Positions 20,400-30,525 of a stretch of 64,000 bases of DNA are shown one piece after another. The stretch comes from Dactylis glomerata. Lineage: Eukaryota; Streptophyta; Magnoliopsida; Poales; Poaceae. The notes under the pieces are model-generated. The model worked only from the letters and a program-made list of their open reading frames with translations, made no database searches and was not told the origin of the DNA. Location of the stretch: the NCBI GenBank assembly GCA_007115705.1, contig QXEO01000170.1:1809062-1873061 (forward strand), in the 5' to 3' direction. The position numbers were made by a program, and so were the translations under genes. The stretch's first letter is position 1; each line of letters begins with the position of its first letter.

Positions 20400-23334
20400 A
20401 GCATCCCCAAGCTTAACTCCTGCTCGTCCTCGAGTAGGTAAGTGATAACAAAAGAATAATTTTTTAGGTGACATGCACCTACACAATATTGATCATATAT
20501 GTAAGCATTTGTGAGCTGGGATCATAAGAACTTAAAACATGGGCATGAAAGATATAATCTTGACAATAAGAACTTAGCAACCATGTTGTAAACAGGAAAA
20601 TGAACACAAATAAAAGATCATGAAAATGAAACAATGAAAGTCAAACGTGTGTTCAAATCATAAGGAAAAACATACAAATGATTATCAGCTTGTCCTTTAT
20701 AGAGAGCAAAATATAAATGTATAGGACACCTTCAAGTTTAAGAGGGCGACTAGATACAAATAATTTAAGAGGAAGTGAAACCAACAATATGAATCAATCA
20801 ATGAAAACTTTGGGACAATGCACATTATACTAAGAATGACAACTTTGCTCTCTTATGGTGCATAAAGATAGAAGGTGGTGACTCAACATAAAAAGTAGAA
20901 GAAAGGCCCTTCGCAGAGGGAAGGAGTGATTGCAAGTTTTATAACCTTAAAAAATTATGGTACTTATTGGCTTTGAGCTCTCATTGCCCCATCATAAGCA
21001 TCTTGAATGGTTAAAGTTAATGCGAGAACAATTATGATGCATATGCTTGACAAATCATAAGTTGAAAACCTCGTGTCCCGTGAATACGAGTACCCAAACC
21101 TCATGCTACTTTACTTAGAGTCCCAAGCAAGGATCTTGTTATTGTAAATATATGCATATCATTGAGAACCGCCAACGGGGTACCTCCGTGCCCGATGACA
21201 TGGAACAAGCCCACATCAAAATGACAGGACAAGCAGACAATGAACACCTCGACATCTCTTTTATTTACCATTTGTTTAGCTTTTTATTTTGAGATGCGTC
21301 ATCGAATGTCCACCATGGGTATGCTGCAAATTTCCACCATGAATTATGCATGGCTTAGATTGGCGGCCCAGGCGTTTCCCTAACACATATACAAACTCCA
21401 TGATCCCCACAAGATTCCCAATTCATTTCACACCGCGGGCATCCATAAACAAAAGATCATGATATCAACTCAAATAAGAAGTGCAATGTTGAAAGCTTGC
21501 CCATGACTGCATGGATGGGCTAGAATCCAACTTACAACTTGCAAGCATAACAACTCAATATAAGAGACCACAATGTCAAATTTTAAAGAACAGGAAAAAG
21601 TAAAGTGTGCCTTCCGGTTCGTGAGAGCTTTACTGACCAATTTTCGCATAACACTGGTAAGAGTTTAATTTGAAGAGAAAATAAAAGCAACTCAAATTTA
21701 CTTGGAATAGAAAATTGCTAGTAGGTATGTATGGTGGACACTTTGGTAAACTTTGGCTTTTAGGAGTTGGATGCACGAGTAGAGCTCATACTCAGTACAA
21801 GGCGAGGGCTAGCAAAAGACCGGGAGCGACCAACTAAGAGAGCAATAATGGCCATAATCATACAAAGCGATAAAGCGACATTAAAAGAAGCATAAGATGG
21901 CATCAAAAGACAAAAACTAAATGATCATGAAGGCTATTGGCGACTTTGGATGAGTCTAACATGTGTGAGCATGCGCCAAGTCAACCCAAATAAAGCATCA
22001 AGGAGAAAACCAAAATAATGCTTCCAAATAATTAAAACAACGCATGATTTTTTCAAAGGCTCATTAAGCAATCTCAGTTATTTGAGACAAGTCATGCTAC
22101 AGCAAAACCACTAAGCATACTATCAAAAAGACATCAAGCATGACATGAAAATCCTAAGCCGCAGTCTACACAAGCTCCTTTTTGTACCACGTTTTTGCAC
22201 AAAGCTTTTTCTCTTTTCCAACACCATTCGAACTTTTTATAAACACCTCTTTTGATGAAAACCAATAAAGATCAGAGGCAAAAATACACCTTGATAAACA
22301 AATATAAGAAGATCTGAACGCAAATCAAGGCAAAAATGAAAACCAAAAGCAGTAGCAAAAAAAAAGGAAGAACACTCGGTTTTTGATAAGAGTGAAAACT
22401 AGAGCGTTCTTAGCAAATGAAAAGCAAGGCAACTTCTCCAAAAAAAATTTGTTGGGGTCCAACCATTTATTGCAGCAAACAAAACTAAACTAACTAAGAA
22501 AACTAAAACAACTGATACTCCAAGAAAAACACATAGTGCATGAAGCAATAAAAATATAGTGTTTTGAAAGGTCACCTGATTTTTGCCGATGAAGAAGGGG
22601 TGCCTCGGGGGCATCCCCAAGCTTTGACGCTTGTACTTCTTGGATATTTCTTGGGGTGATGCATGGGCATCCCCAAGCTTGAGCTTTTGTCCATTCTTCA
22701 ACTCATCTCATCATTCTCCAATCCCTACACTTGAAAACTTCCTTCATACAAAACTAAACACAAATCTATTAGCAACATTAGTGTAGCATAACATATAATC
22801 AACCTCTTTTTGCTTCAGGTTTCAACCCAAAACCACCACATATATAGCATATACTACTGTAGCAACTTCCCCAAAAGTTCCTTGATCAAAAGAACTCAAA
22901 AGAAAGCGATAAAGCGGCAAACACAAATATTAGCAGAAATCTGTCAAAATAGAACAGCTGACAAAGGTCGAATTTTTGAGGGGTTTTATGTTGCTCAAAT
23001 CAAAAAGTGTTAAACTAACAAAAGTTTGGATATAACCTGGGTCATATGCACAAGAAATTTCAGGTACAAAAGATATACAGAGAATTTATACTAATTTTTA
23101 CGGTGCAGCACCGAAAACAGTTTCAGGACAGCAACATCCCCAAATCTTTACCTCACTCGAATTAGAGGCTTCTCTTGGCACAACAATAAAATAAAAAGGA
23201 TAAGGAGCGGTCATTACAGTAGTAATGACTTCCAAGACTCAAATAAAAGAAAAAGTACTGAAAATAAAACATTGGGTTATCTCCCAAGAGTGCTTTTCTT
23301 TAACGCCTTTGAGCTAGGCGCAGAAAATTGCGAA
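20400..23334 (-). other. non-coding interior of element I
   Basis: About 2.9 kb between the gag-protease stop and the 3' LTR with no open frame of note. The outer parts match the interior of element II (55628-58180), for example the 'GGTGCCTCGGGGGCATCCCC' segment near 22605 and near 57460. A segment around 20930-21640 has no counterpart there. No pol remnant is visible. Confidence 0.8.
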
Positions 23335-25398
23335 TCAAGTAACATCAAGTGATGAAGCATCAAGCTCATAATTTGCTCTAAGAATAGAGTCAAAAAGTAA
23401 TTTCTTCCTTTTCCTAGGGAAGTGTTCCATACCTTTCTTTAGTGGGAATTGGTATTTTATAGTGCCTTCCCTCATATCAATGATGGCACCTACAGTTCGA
23501 AGAAAGGGTCTTCCCAAAATAATAGGACATAAAGCATGGCATTCAACATCCATAACGAGAAAATCAACGGGAACAAGGTTATTGTTAACCACAATAAGAA
23601 CATCATTAATCCTTCTCAAAGGTTTCTTCTTAGCAACATCAGCAATAGGAACATTATAATAACACTTTTCAAGCGGTGGTAAGTCAAGCATGTCATAAAC
23701 CTTTCTAGGCATGATAGAAATACTAGCACCTAGATCACATAAAGCATGACAATCAAAACCATTAACATGCATATCAATGATGGGTTCCCAACAATCTTCT
23801 AACTTCTTGGGAACAGAAGCTTTTTGCTGCAACTTTTCATCCCTAATTTTTATGAGAGCATTGGTAATATGCTTAGTAAAAGCAATATTTAAGGAACTAG
23901 CATTGGGAGTCAAAGCAAGCTTTTTCAAGAACAAAATAACTTCAGATATATTGCAGCCATCAACATCAAAATCATTAAAAGAAGTAGAGCTATCATCTCC
24001 TACACTCCGAAAAATTTCAGCACTCTTTTGAGAAAAAGTTTTGGCAGTTTTAGGCTTTTTAACACAAGGAGTGGGAGTTTTATCTACACCAATCAAAGTA
24101 AGAGGATTGCTAGTATTAGGAACAACATCATTAGAGCTAGTAATAGTACAAACTTTCAAATTCCTAGCAATCTCATCCTCTCTTTCCCATCTAGCATGCA
24201 ATTCTGCTAATAATCTAATATTTTTATCAACCCTAACATGAATAGCATTAGCAGTAGCAAAAACATTGTTCTCTTTCACATCATTAGGCAACACTTTTAA
24301 TTTCAGAAGTTCAACATCATGAGCAAGGCTATCAACTTTAGAAGCAAGAATATCAATTTTGCCTAACTTTTCCTCAACAGACTTGTTAAAAGCAGATTGT
24401 TTTACCATGAAGTCTTTGAGCATGACTTCAAGTTCAGAGGGCGCGGCCCTAGTGTTGTTTTAGGAATTACCATAAGAATTACCATAACCATTACCATTGG
24501 TAGAAGGATACGGCCTATAATTGTTACTAGCAAAATTATTCCTATAAGCATTGTTGTTAAAATTATTATTTCTAATGAAATTCACATCAACATGCTCTTC
24601 TTGAGCAACCAGAGAGGCTAAAGGAACATTATTAGGATCAACATGAGTCCTATCATTAGCAAGCATAGCTATAATGGTATCAATCTTATCACTCAAGGAA
24701 GAGGTTTCCTCAATAGAATTTACTTTCTTACCTTGTGGAGCTCTCTCGGTGTGCCATTCGGAATAATTCACCATCATGTTGTTAAGTAGCTTTGTTGTGG
24801 CGCCCAAGGTAAGGGACATAAAAGTGCCTTCAGCAGCTGAATCAAGTAGGTTTCTCAAAGAAAAATTCAGTCATGTATAAAAAGTTTGGACAATCATCCA
24901 AGTAGTAAGTCCATTAGTGGGGCAATTCTTTATCATAGATTTCATTCTTTCCCAAGCTTGAGCAACATGTTCATTATCAAACTAAGTAAACTTCATAATA
25001 TTGCTACGCGGAGATATAATCTTAGCAGGAGGATAGTATCTACCAATAAAAGCATCCTTACACTTAGCCCATGAATCAATACTATTCTTAGTCAAAGACA
25101 GTAACCAATCTTTAGCTTTTCCTCTCAAAGAAAAAGGAAACAACTTGAGCTTAACAATATCACTTTCTACATCCTTATACTTTTGCATCTCACATAGCTC
25201 AACAAAATTGTTGAGATGAGCTGCAGCATCTTCAGTACTAGCACCAGAAAATTGCTCTTTCATAACAAGGTTCAACAAAGCAGGCTTAATCTCATAAAAG
25301 TTTGCAGCAGGAGCAGGTGGTGCAATAGGAGTGCAGATAAAATCACTATTGTTCGTGCTAGTAAAGTCACACAACTTGGTGTTTTCAGTATTAGCCAT
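23335..25398 (-). pseudogene. gag: gag-protease of element I, three in-frame stops
   Basis: From an ATG at 25396-25398 ('MANTENTKLCDF') one frame runs 688 codons to 23335, broken only by stops at 24982-24984 (TAG), about 24864 (TGA) and about 24462 (TAA). Capsid-type motifs include 'LNNFVELCEMQKYKDVESD' and 'LFPFSLRGKAKDWLLSL'. An Asn-rich linker, a coiled-coil-like segment ('KIDILASKVDSLAHDVELL') and a retropepsin follow, with 'CDLGASISIMPRKVYDML' as active site (DLGA in place of D-S/T-G-A) and 'CPIILGRPFLRTVGAIIDM'. No zinc knuckle was seen. The capsid/protease type fits Athila-group Gypsy elements. The frame ends without RT. Confidence 0.88.
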
Positions 25399-25560
25399 TT
25401 CAGCAAAACTAAAAGTAGGCAAGTAAAAACAACTACCAAGGATTCTAATTTTTTTGGGTTTTTGATATAAAACGATGCAAGTAAAAATAAAGTAAAGCAA
25501 AACTATAAAACAAAGTAAAGGATGTGTGTGCGAAAAACTCTCCTTGCAGAGGTCTTCCAC

Positions 25561-25577
25561 CCCCGGCAACGGCGCCA
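25561..25577 (-). other. primer-binding site of element I (tRNA-Asp type)
   Basis: Minus-strand TGGCGCCGTTGCCGGGG lies 11 bases from the end of the 5' LTR. It matches the complement of the 3' end of plant tRNA-Asp. Element II keeps the same site at 58937-58951. Confidence 0.85.
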
Positions 25578-25588
25578 GAAAGTTAGCT

Positions 25589-27225
25589 TGATGCGTGGTG
25601 AATGTCCAGCCCGTTGGGAACCCCAAGAGGAAGGTGTGATGAGTATAGCAGCTAGTTTTTCCTCAGTTAAGAAATCAAGGTTATGTCGATCAGGAGAAGA
25701 GCGGGCAATACGACTATAGGTGATGCTTGCTAGTTTGCGACAACTTCAGACAATTTATATATGGCGCCTCGTCCAAGCTTTGCTTGCTAGTTGCAACACA
25801 GAACCTGCACACAACACAACCAAGTACTTTGCTCCCAACTTGCGATGAGGTTGTCAATCTCACCGGTTTGCTTGAAACAAAGGGTATGAGCGTATCGAGT
25901 GGAAAACAGTAGAAGAATGCGAGTAAAGTAAACAGTGCGAGTAAAGTAAACAGGTGATAGCAATATGATAGAAATAGGACCGGTGTCCACAGTTCACTAG
26001 TGGTGTCTCTCCATAAGATAAATAACACAGGCTGGGTAAACAAATTACAGTTGGGCAATTGATAGAATAAAGATAAACGTGATATGTCAAGAAGATCACT
26101 ATGCGATTTACTCTGGGCATTACAACAAAATACATAGACCGCCATCCAACTGCATCTATGACTAATAATCCACTTGTGGCGAATCAATCCGAGAACTCCA
26201 CAAGTATTAAGTTGCGAACAACAGATAATTACATTAAGCAAAGTGTGTAATGTAAACAAAGCATATGCCCTTGAGCATATGAATGTTGTTTTCTCTCTAG
26301 TAGCAACAGCACATCTACAACCTTAGAGATTTTTGTCACTCCCCCAGATTAAATAGAGGCATGAACCCACTATCGAGCATAAATACCCCCTCTTGGAGTC
26401 ACTAGCAACTACTCGGACAAGATAGCTACTAACAACGGAGAGCATGCAAGATCATAAACAACATAGAGATAACAAAAGATATATTTCAGTATAGCAACTC
26501 AATCATAACACCAATATTCATCGGATCCTAACAAACCAAACATGTAGAATTACATAACGGAGATCTCAATCATGTAGGGCAGCTCATGAGATCTAAACAT
26601 GAAGCACATGGTGGAGAAGACAACCATCTAGCTACTGCTATGGACCCATAGTCCGAGGTAGACTACTCACTCATCGCTTCGGAGGCAAGCATGGCGATGA
26701 AGAAGACCTCCGGTGGCGATTCCCCTCTCTGGCAGGGTGCCGGGAAGAGCTTCTGGACCCTCCCGATCTTCGGGTCGACGGCGGCGGCGGATCGCGATGT
26801 GTTCTGGAAAATTGATCGGGTACTTAGGTTTTTTCCGTCGGGGGGTCTTTATAGGCGAAGGGGCATCGTCAGAAGTGGACCGAGGCGGTCTCACACGTAG
26901 GGGGCGCGGCCAGGGCCTGGGCCGCGCCGCCCTGGTGTGTGGCCCCCTCGTGGCCCCACTCTGTCTCCTCTTCGGATCTCTGGAAGCTTTCGGGAAAAAT
27001 AAGACTTCAGGAACTTGTTTCATCCAATTCCGAGAATATTTCCTATGTATCACTTCTGAAACACAAAAATAGCAAAAAACAGGAAACTGGCACTTTGGCG
27101 ACTTGTTAATAGGTTAGTTCCAAAAAAATGCATAAAAGTGCCACGAAGTGTAACGAAACAGTAGGCAAATGGTGTAAAAACGAGCATGGAGCATCAAAAA
27201 TTATAGATACGTTGGAGACGTATCA
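25589..27225 (-). repeat. 5' LTR of element I
   Basis: 1637 bp with TG..CA ends, partner of 18765-20399. It has a TATAAAG box on minus at 26847-26853. The right-hand duplication AGGTG (27226-27230) follows directly. Confidence 0.92.
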
Positions 27226-27230
27226 AGGTG

Positions 27231-27872
27231 CCATCGGTTGTCCAAATCCAAGAGATTGAATCAGGTTGCAGAGGGTCAAGATTTACTTCAGCAACAATGG
27301 CAGCGACAAGGAGGAAGTCCCGCAATTCTTCCACCGAGTTCAAGCGGGAAACAGCTGTAATCCAGTCCCCATTTTGGAGTTCCTTGGCCACGAGCCGCTT
27401 CTTGCGGGAGGCAATTTTGTAGAGATGTGGTGCAATGTCGCGCAATATTCCTTTGCCAGACCAGTTATCTTGCCAGAAAAGAGCCTTGTTACCATCACCA
27501 AGGGTGATTCTGGTAGAGGCACGAAATAATGCCATATCCTTCTTGTCATATGGCAGCTGAGATCCCGCCCACGGTCTCCCTGGGTCAGTCCATTGCAACC
27601 AATTTCATCTAAGGCGAAGAGCTCTGCCAAAGCGTTCTAGGTTAGGCATACCGAGGCCGCCCAAAAGAGTAGGGTGGCAGATAGTGTCCCAGTTGATAAG
27701 GGAGTGTCCTCCACTAGCCATCTCGCTATCGTCACCTTTCCAGATGAAGCCTCGGGCGATCTTGTCAGCCTTTCGGAGCGCCCACAAAGGGATGGGGATA
27801 ACGGTCTGGTGGTATGTTGCTGTGGCACCAAGGACAGTTTTGGCAAGGGTTACCCTTCCCGATCGCACCCGG
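27231..27872 (-). mobile_element. LINE 1, 5' part (post-RT domain)
   Basis: On minus it reads 'SGRVTLAKTVLGATATYHQ', 'GFIWKGDD', 'INWDTICHPTLLGGLGMPN' and 'LGDGNKALFWQDNWSGKGIL', the region between RT and the zinc-binding domain of plant LINEs. A frame change occurs near 27600. The last residues 'SWIWTTDGT' join those at 18764 across the LTR element. The 5' end is truncated inside element B. No LINE target duplication could be read. Confidence 0.85.
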
Positions 27873-28106
27873 AAAATTACGTCCTAAGCTAGGGAACGGA
27901 GGGAGTATATTGTTAATAAAATTAATGGTTAAAGTTTTCTTGAAATACGTAATTGTTCAGTAATTCGATAGACGGAGTAGTGCTGTAACCACACTTATTA
28001 TGTTTCCGTTAGAGGGAGTACTCTCTCTTATTTAGGAATAGCTAGCTGTTGCTTTACTAGAGCAGCTTGAAGGGATTTATTCGCCGGAAATTTAATTCAG
28101 AATATG

Positions 28107-28455
28107 GGGGCATATACTTCTACCATCTGAAAAAACATTTTTAAATGTAAAAAAATAGAAAAAAAATATAGCACGTACATCTCAACATTCTATGTGTACG
28201 CATTAAGTTTCACAAAAAACCGATATTTTTTGTATCTTGTGTAAAAAGACAAAAAAGAAATCCCGTGCAACGCCTATTTTAGCATTAAAAATTGTCTCTT
28301 TATGACATAAGAATTGTCGTTTTGTCATGAAACAACTTTGTGAGAACATAGAATGTTAAGATCTACACGTGAAATTTTTCATCATAATTTTTTAACATTT
28401 TAAATTTTCTTTAAAACATATTTCAAAAACCCGGAGCATATTCTCCCGGGTGCCA
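28107..28455. mobile_element. foldback MITE, family X copy 1
   Basis: Left end 'GGGGGCATATACTT' and right end reverse-complemented 'GGGAGAATATGCTCC'. Inside, 'TACATCTCAACATTCTATGT' (left) pairs with 'TAGATCTTAACATTCTATGT' (right, reverse-complemented), and a run of A/T-rich complementarity continues towards the middle. About 350 bp, non-coding. A second copy is at 36780-37127. The exact ends and target duplication are uncertain. Confidence 0.65.
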
Positions 28456-28471
28456 AAACGCTCTATTTTAG

Positions 28472-28927
28472 CTAGCTAGCTAGTTGTTGCTCCTGGTGCA
28501 TAGTGCGGCGGAACAAAGAGAGGTCAGCAGCCGCCAGCCGGGAGCCATGGTGCGGGACGATGTTGGTCCTGATATCAGCTGGTTCTTCATGAGAACCCGT
28601 CGACCGTTTAGCAAAATCAATTGGTGGTGGCGGGGTCTGAAGAACCGGGTAAGACTGGGAGTTGGTCACAAACTTTAGGAACGCCAAAACTGACAGTTCC
28701 GACCAGATATGCTCATCATCCCTGTGGAGCCGAAAGCTCCAACCAGTAGCGGAGGAGTCACCTCCGTGGTCAGCTCCAACTCTGGTTCGCCGCGCGAGAG
28801 GCTCAGATTCATCCAAGGGAATCGTGTCCCAAGATGCAGACGCATGTTTTGGCCCATCAAATCTCTCACAGACAGGATATAGCATGGCCGTAGGGGCAGA
28901 ACTACCATTTCCTGATGTCTTCCAAGC
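28472..28927 (-). CDS. gene-family copy 3, longest open frame of an unknown protein
   Basis: Starting after a TTCTAG|GCTTGG acceptor-like site (28927/28928) the minus strand is open for 151 codons to a TAG at 28472. It begins 'AWKTSGNGSSAP', and the 'ASASWDTIPLDESEP' and 'FLKFVTNSQSYPVLQTPPPP' motifs are shared in part by copies 1 and 4. It is hydrophilic, with no signal peptide, membrane segment or known domain. If this is the second exon, the first exon would lie between here and the TATA-like 'CTATATGTATC' at 29120-29130. An overlapping frame (28675-29118) is also open for 147 codons and starts nearer the TATA. Which frame is real is not settled. The upstream region is interrupted at 29251 by LINE material. 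Confidence 0.45.
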   Translation of the reverse strand, partial: AWKTSGNGSSAPTAMLYPVCERFDGPKHASASWDTIPLDESEPLARRTRVGADHGGDSSATGWSFRLHRDDEHIWSELSVLAFLKFVTNSQSYPVLQTPPPPIDFAKRSTGSHEEPADIRTNIVPHHGSRLAAADLSLFRRTMHQEQQLAS

Positions 28928-29117
28928 CTAGAACGTCTTCCACTTGGGGTGGGACTTGGACGGAACCAATGATGTGAGACTTTAAAATTTATCAGTGCTA
29001 CCTGAATTATGTGCACGAGTATGAATATGTTTATTGTTTGATAATGGAATTTCACGGATTCAAAGAAATTTATGGCGGAAGGAGCATTGGTCTGTGGAGA
29101 GAACGATGGAGCGACCA

Positions 29118-29240
29118 AGATACATATAGATGCTTAGAAGTCACAGATCTGTGGGAGTAAATGGAGTTAAGGGGACAAAGTGCTTGGGTTATTTCCACAC
29201 CCACTCCGGTGCAAGTTGATCGTACACAATGTACATTGTT
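29118..29240 (-). promoter_or_regulatory. conserved promoter block of gene-family copy 3
   Basis: 'CTATATGTATC' (29120-29130) and the flanking 'GTGGGAGTAAATGGAG' block (near 29150) recur in the same order and spacing in copies 1 (8940-9000), 2 (16270-16320) and 4 (62630-62690). Conservation upstream of the TATA in all four copies suggests duplicated promoters rather than processed copies. The block ends at the LINE target duplication at 29240. Confidence 0.55.
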
Positions 29241-29250
29241 TCTTGGGACT

Positions 29251-29532
29251 TTTTTTTAGCGCAAACGTCACGAGCTCTGGCTATTCATTAAGAAGAGGGA
29301 AAATAATCCAGTTTATAGGGAAACCAGACCGAAAAACTGTACAACACGAAAACCCAACATGCTGACTACTCCAAAAACCTGAAACAACAACACAAGAACA
29401 GAAAAAACGACACCCACAGCCGGCCACATTTTCGACGAATCTACACATAGAATGCAACAAATGCATCTATCATGTAATCTCAGTCACCTTCTTCTTCTTG
29501 GCGTCAACCTTTCTGCCTTTGGGTTCTTCTTC
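29251..29532 (-). mobile_element. 5'-truncated LINE, 3' end only
   Basis: TTCTTGGGACT flanks it at 29240-29250 and 29533-29543. On minus it starts in a Lys/Glu-rich coding tail ('GRKVDAKKKKVTEIT' then stop), runs through a 3' UTR and ends 'CTTCTTAATGAATAGCCAG' plus a short A-tail (eight T on plus at 29251-29258). The last 40 bases are related to the end of LINE 1 at 18070-18110. Confidence 0.8.
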
Positions 29533-30525
29533 TTCTTGGGACTTAAAAAGAAGGGTTCTGAGAATATTTTCCCGGATGGAGTAGTCGACGGCGGAAAAAA
29601 CACACTCACTCACGAACAGGGTGGAGAGAAGATGACCGTTAGTGCGAGCTCCCGCGACGCAGAGGGCGCGCAGGGCACCGCGCAGATCCACCAGCACGAG
29701 GTCGCCGGCGGCTGGTTTTCCTCTCCGGCGCCAGTGGGGGCGTCGGCGAAGACGTTCAGATCCAGGTTCTGGGCCCTTGCGTCGGAAAGCGAAGGTTCGA
29801 ACGGCGAGATCTGGGAAGAAGAGGGGGCGGCTGTGGCGGACGCCGGAGATCGGAGTGCCTGGTCTTCGCCGCCCTCAAGGGTCCTCGGCGATTTTCTGGG
29901 GCTAGAACAGGGAGATCTGGTGCCCGTTGGTCGCTCTGTGTGCCACCGGAGTCCCTCGAGGTCGAGGTCGAGGTCGTCGGAGATCCGTCGGGATCCTTTC
30001 TTCTGCTCGGCAGACTTTCCACCGCTCTCGGGTGCTAAGGTTGGCGCTCACGTCGGTGGTTCAACTGAGCTTTCGGCGTTCAAGCTTCAAGTGGGTGCTT
30101 GGTCCTTCGAGGTGCCGGCGTTTCCCTCTCTGCCGGTGGTGCCGGGTGCGTCGTCGTCGGCGTCGCCAGATCTGGAAGGGCTCCTGGCCGCAGAGGAGCG
30201 GGGTGACGTGGACACGTGCTGTCCACACAGCTCCGAACGGGGGCGGGACCCATCGGCCAGTGAGCCTATCTCGTCGGGGGCGGTGGAAGGGTCACGGCCC
30301 ATTCTGTCTCAGCCTGCGCCTAAGGCCCAACTTGCTAAGCCCGTTAACGGCCCTGCTCGGCTAAAGCTGCTTTTCTCACCCATACTTAAGTGGGTGTGGA
30401 GACCGGTCGGAACCCTAGATCCCACTTTCTCCTTCTCCGCCTCCATTCCAGATCTACAGCGCGCCTGCCTTCCTCCCTTCCACACCCGCATTCTTCTTCT
30501 TCCTCCGTCTGCCACCACCCCTCTC

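Larger units (their letters stand above)
18765..27225 (-). mobile_element. non-autonomous Gypsy-type LTR element I (gag-protease, no pol)
   Basis: 8461 bp with perfect target duplications AGGTG at 18760-18764 and 27226-27230. LTRs are at 18765-20399 and 25589-27225. On minus the order is 5' LTR, tRNA-Asp-type primer site (25561-25577), gag-protease (25398 to 23335), about 2.9 kb without coding (20400-23334), polypurine tract and 3' LTR. Reverse transcriptase and integrase are absent rather than broken, so the element must have been mobilised in trans. The gag-protease resembles the Athila group. It interrupts LINE 1 exactly, and removing it rejoins the LINE frame. Confidence 0.92.
17443..27905. 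mobile_element. Stowaway-like element B nested in A
   Basis: The left end is CTCCCTCTGTTCCTCTGCTT. The right end reverse-complemented is CTCCCTCCGTTCCCTAGCTT, both followed by AGG, and TA flanks both (17441-17442 and 27906-27907). Left of the LINE insertion about 625 bases remain (17443-18068), moderately GC-rich with open but motif-free frames (17466-17867 plus, 17751-18041 minus). Right of it only about 33 bases remain. That interior may be captured host sequence. I do not recognise it. Confidence 0.65.
17282..27977. mobile_element. Stowaway-like MITE A, outermost of a four-level nest
   Basis: The left end starts CTCTCTCCATACAAAATTAC at 17282. The right end, reverse-complemented from 27977, starts CTCCGTCTATCGAATTAC. 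The similarity continues through 'AATTACGYATTTCAA' and 'AACTTTRACCATTAATTTT' for about 70 bases. TA flanks both ends (17280-17281 and 27978-27979). Only about 230 bases belong to this element; the rest is later insertion. TA duplication and CTCC-type ends indicate Mariner/Stowaway. Confidence 0.7.

Noticed and set aside
29452..29559. First 36 codons of the 825-codon frame across LINE ORF1
   Set aside because: They lie left of the LINE's 5' boundary given by the target duplication, in an older LINE scrap, and are open by chance.
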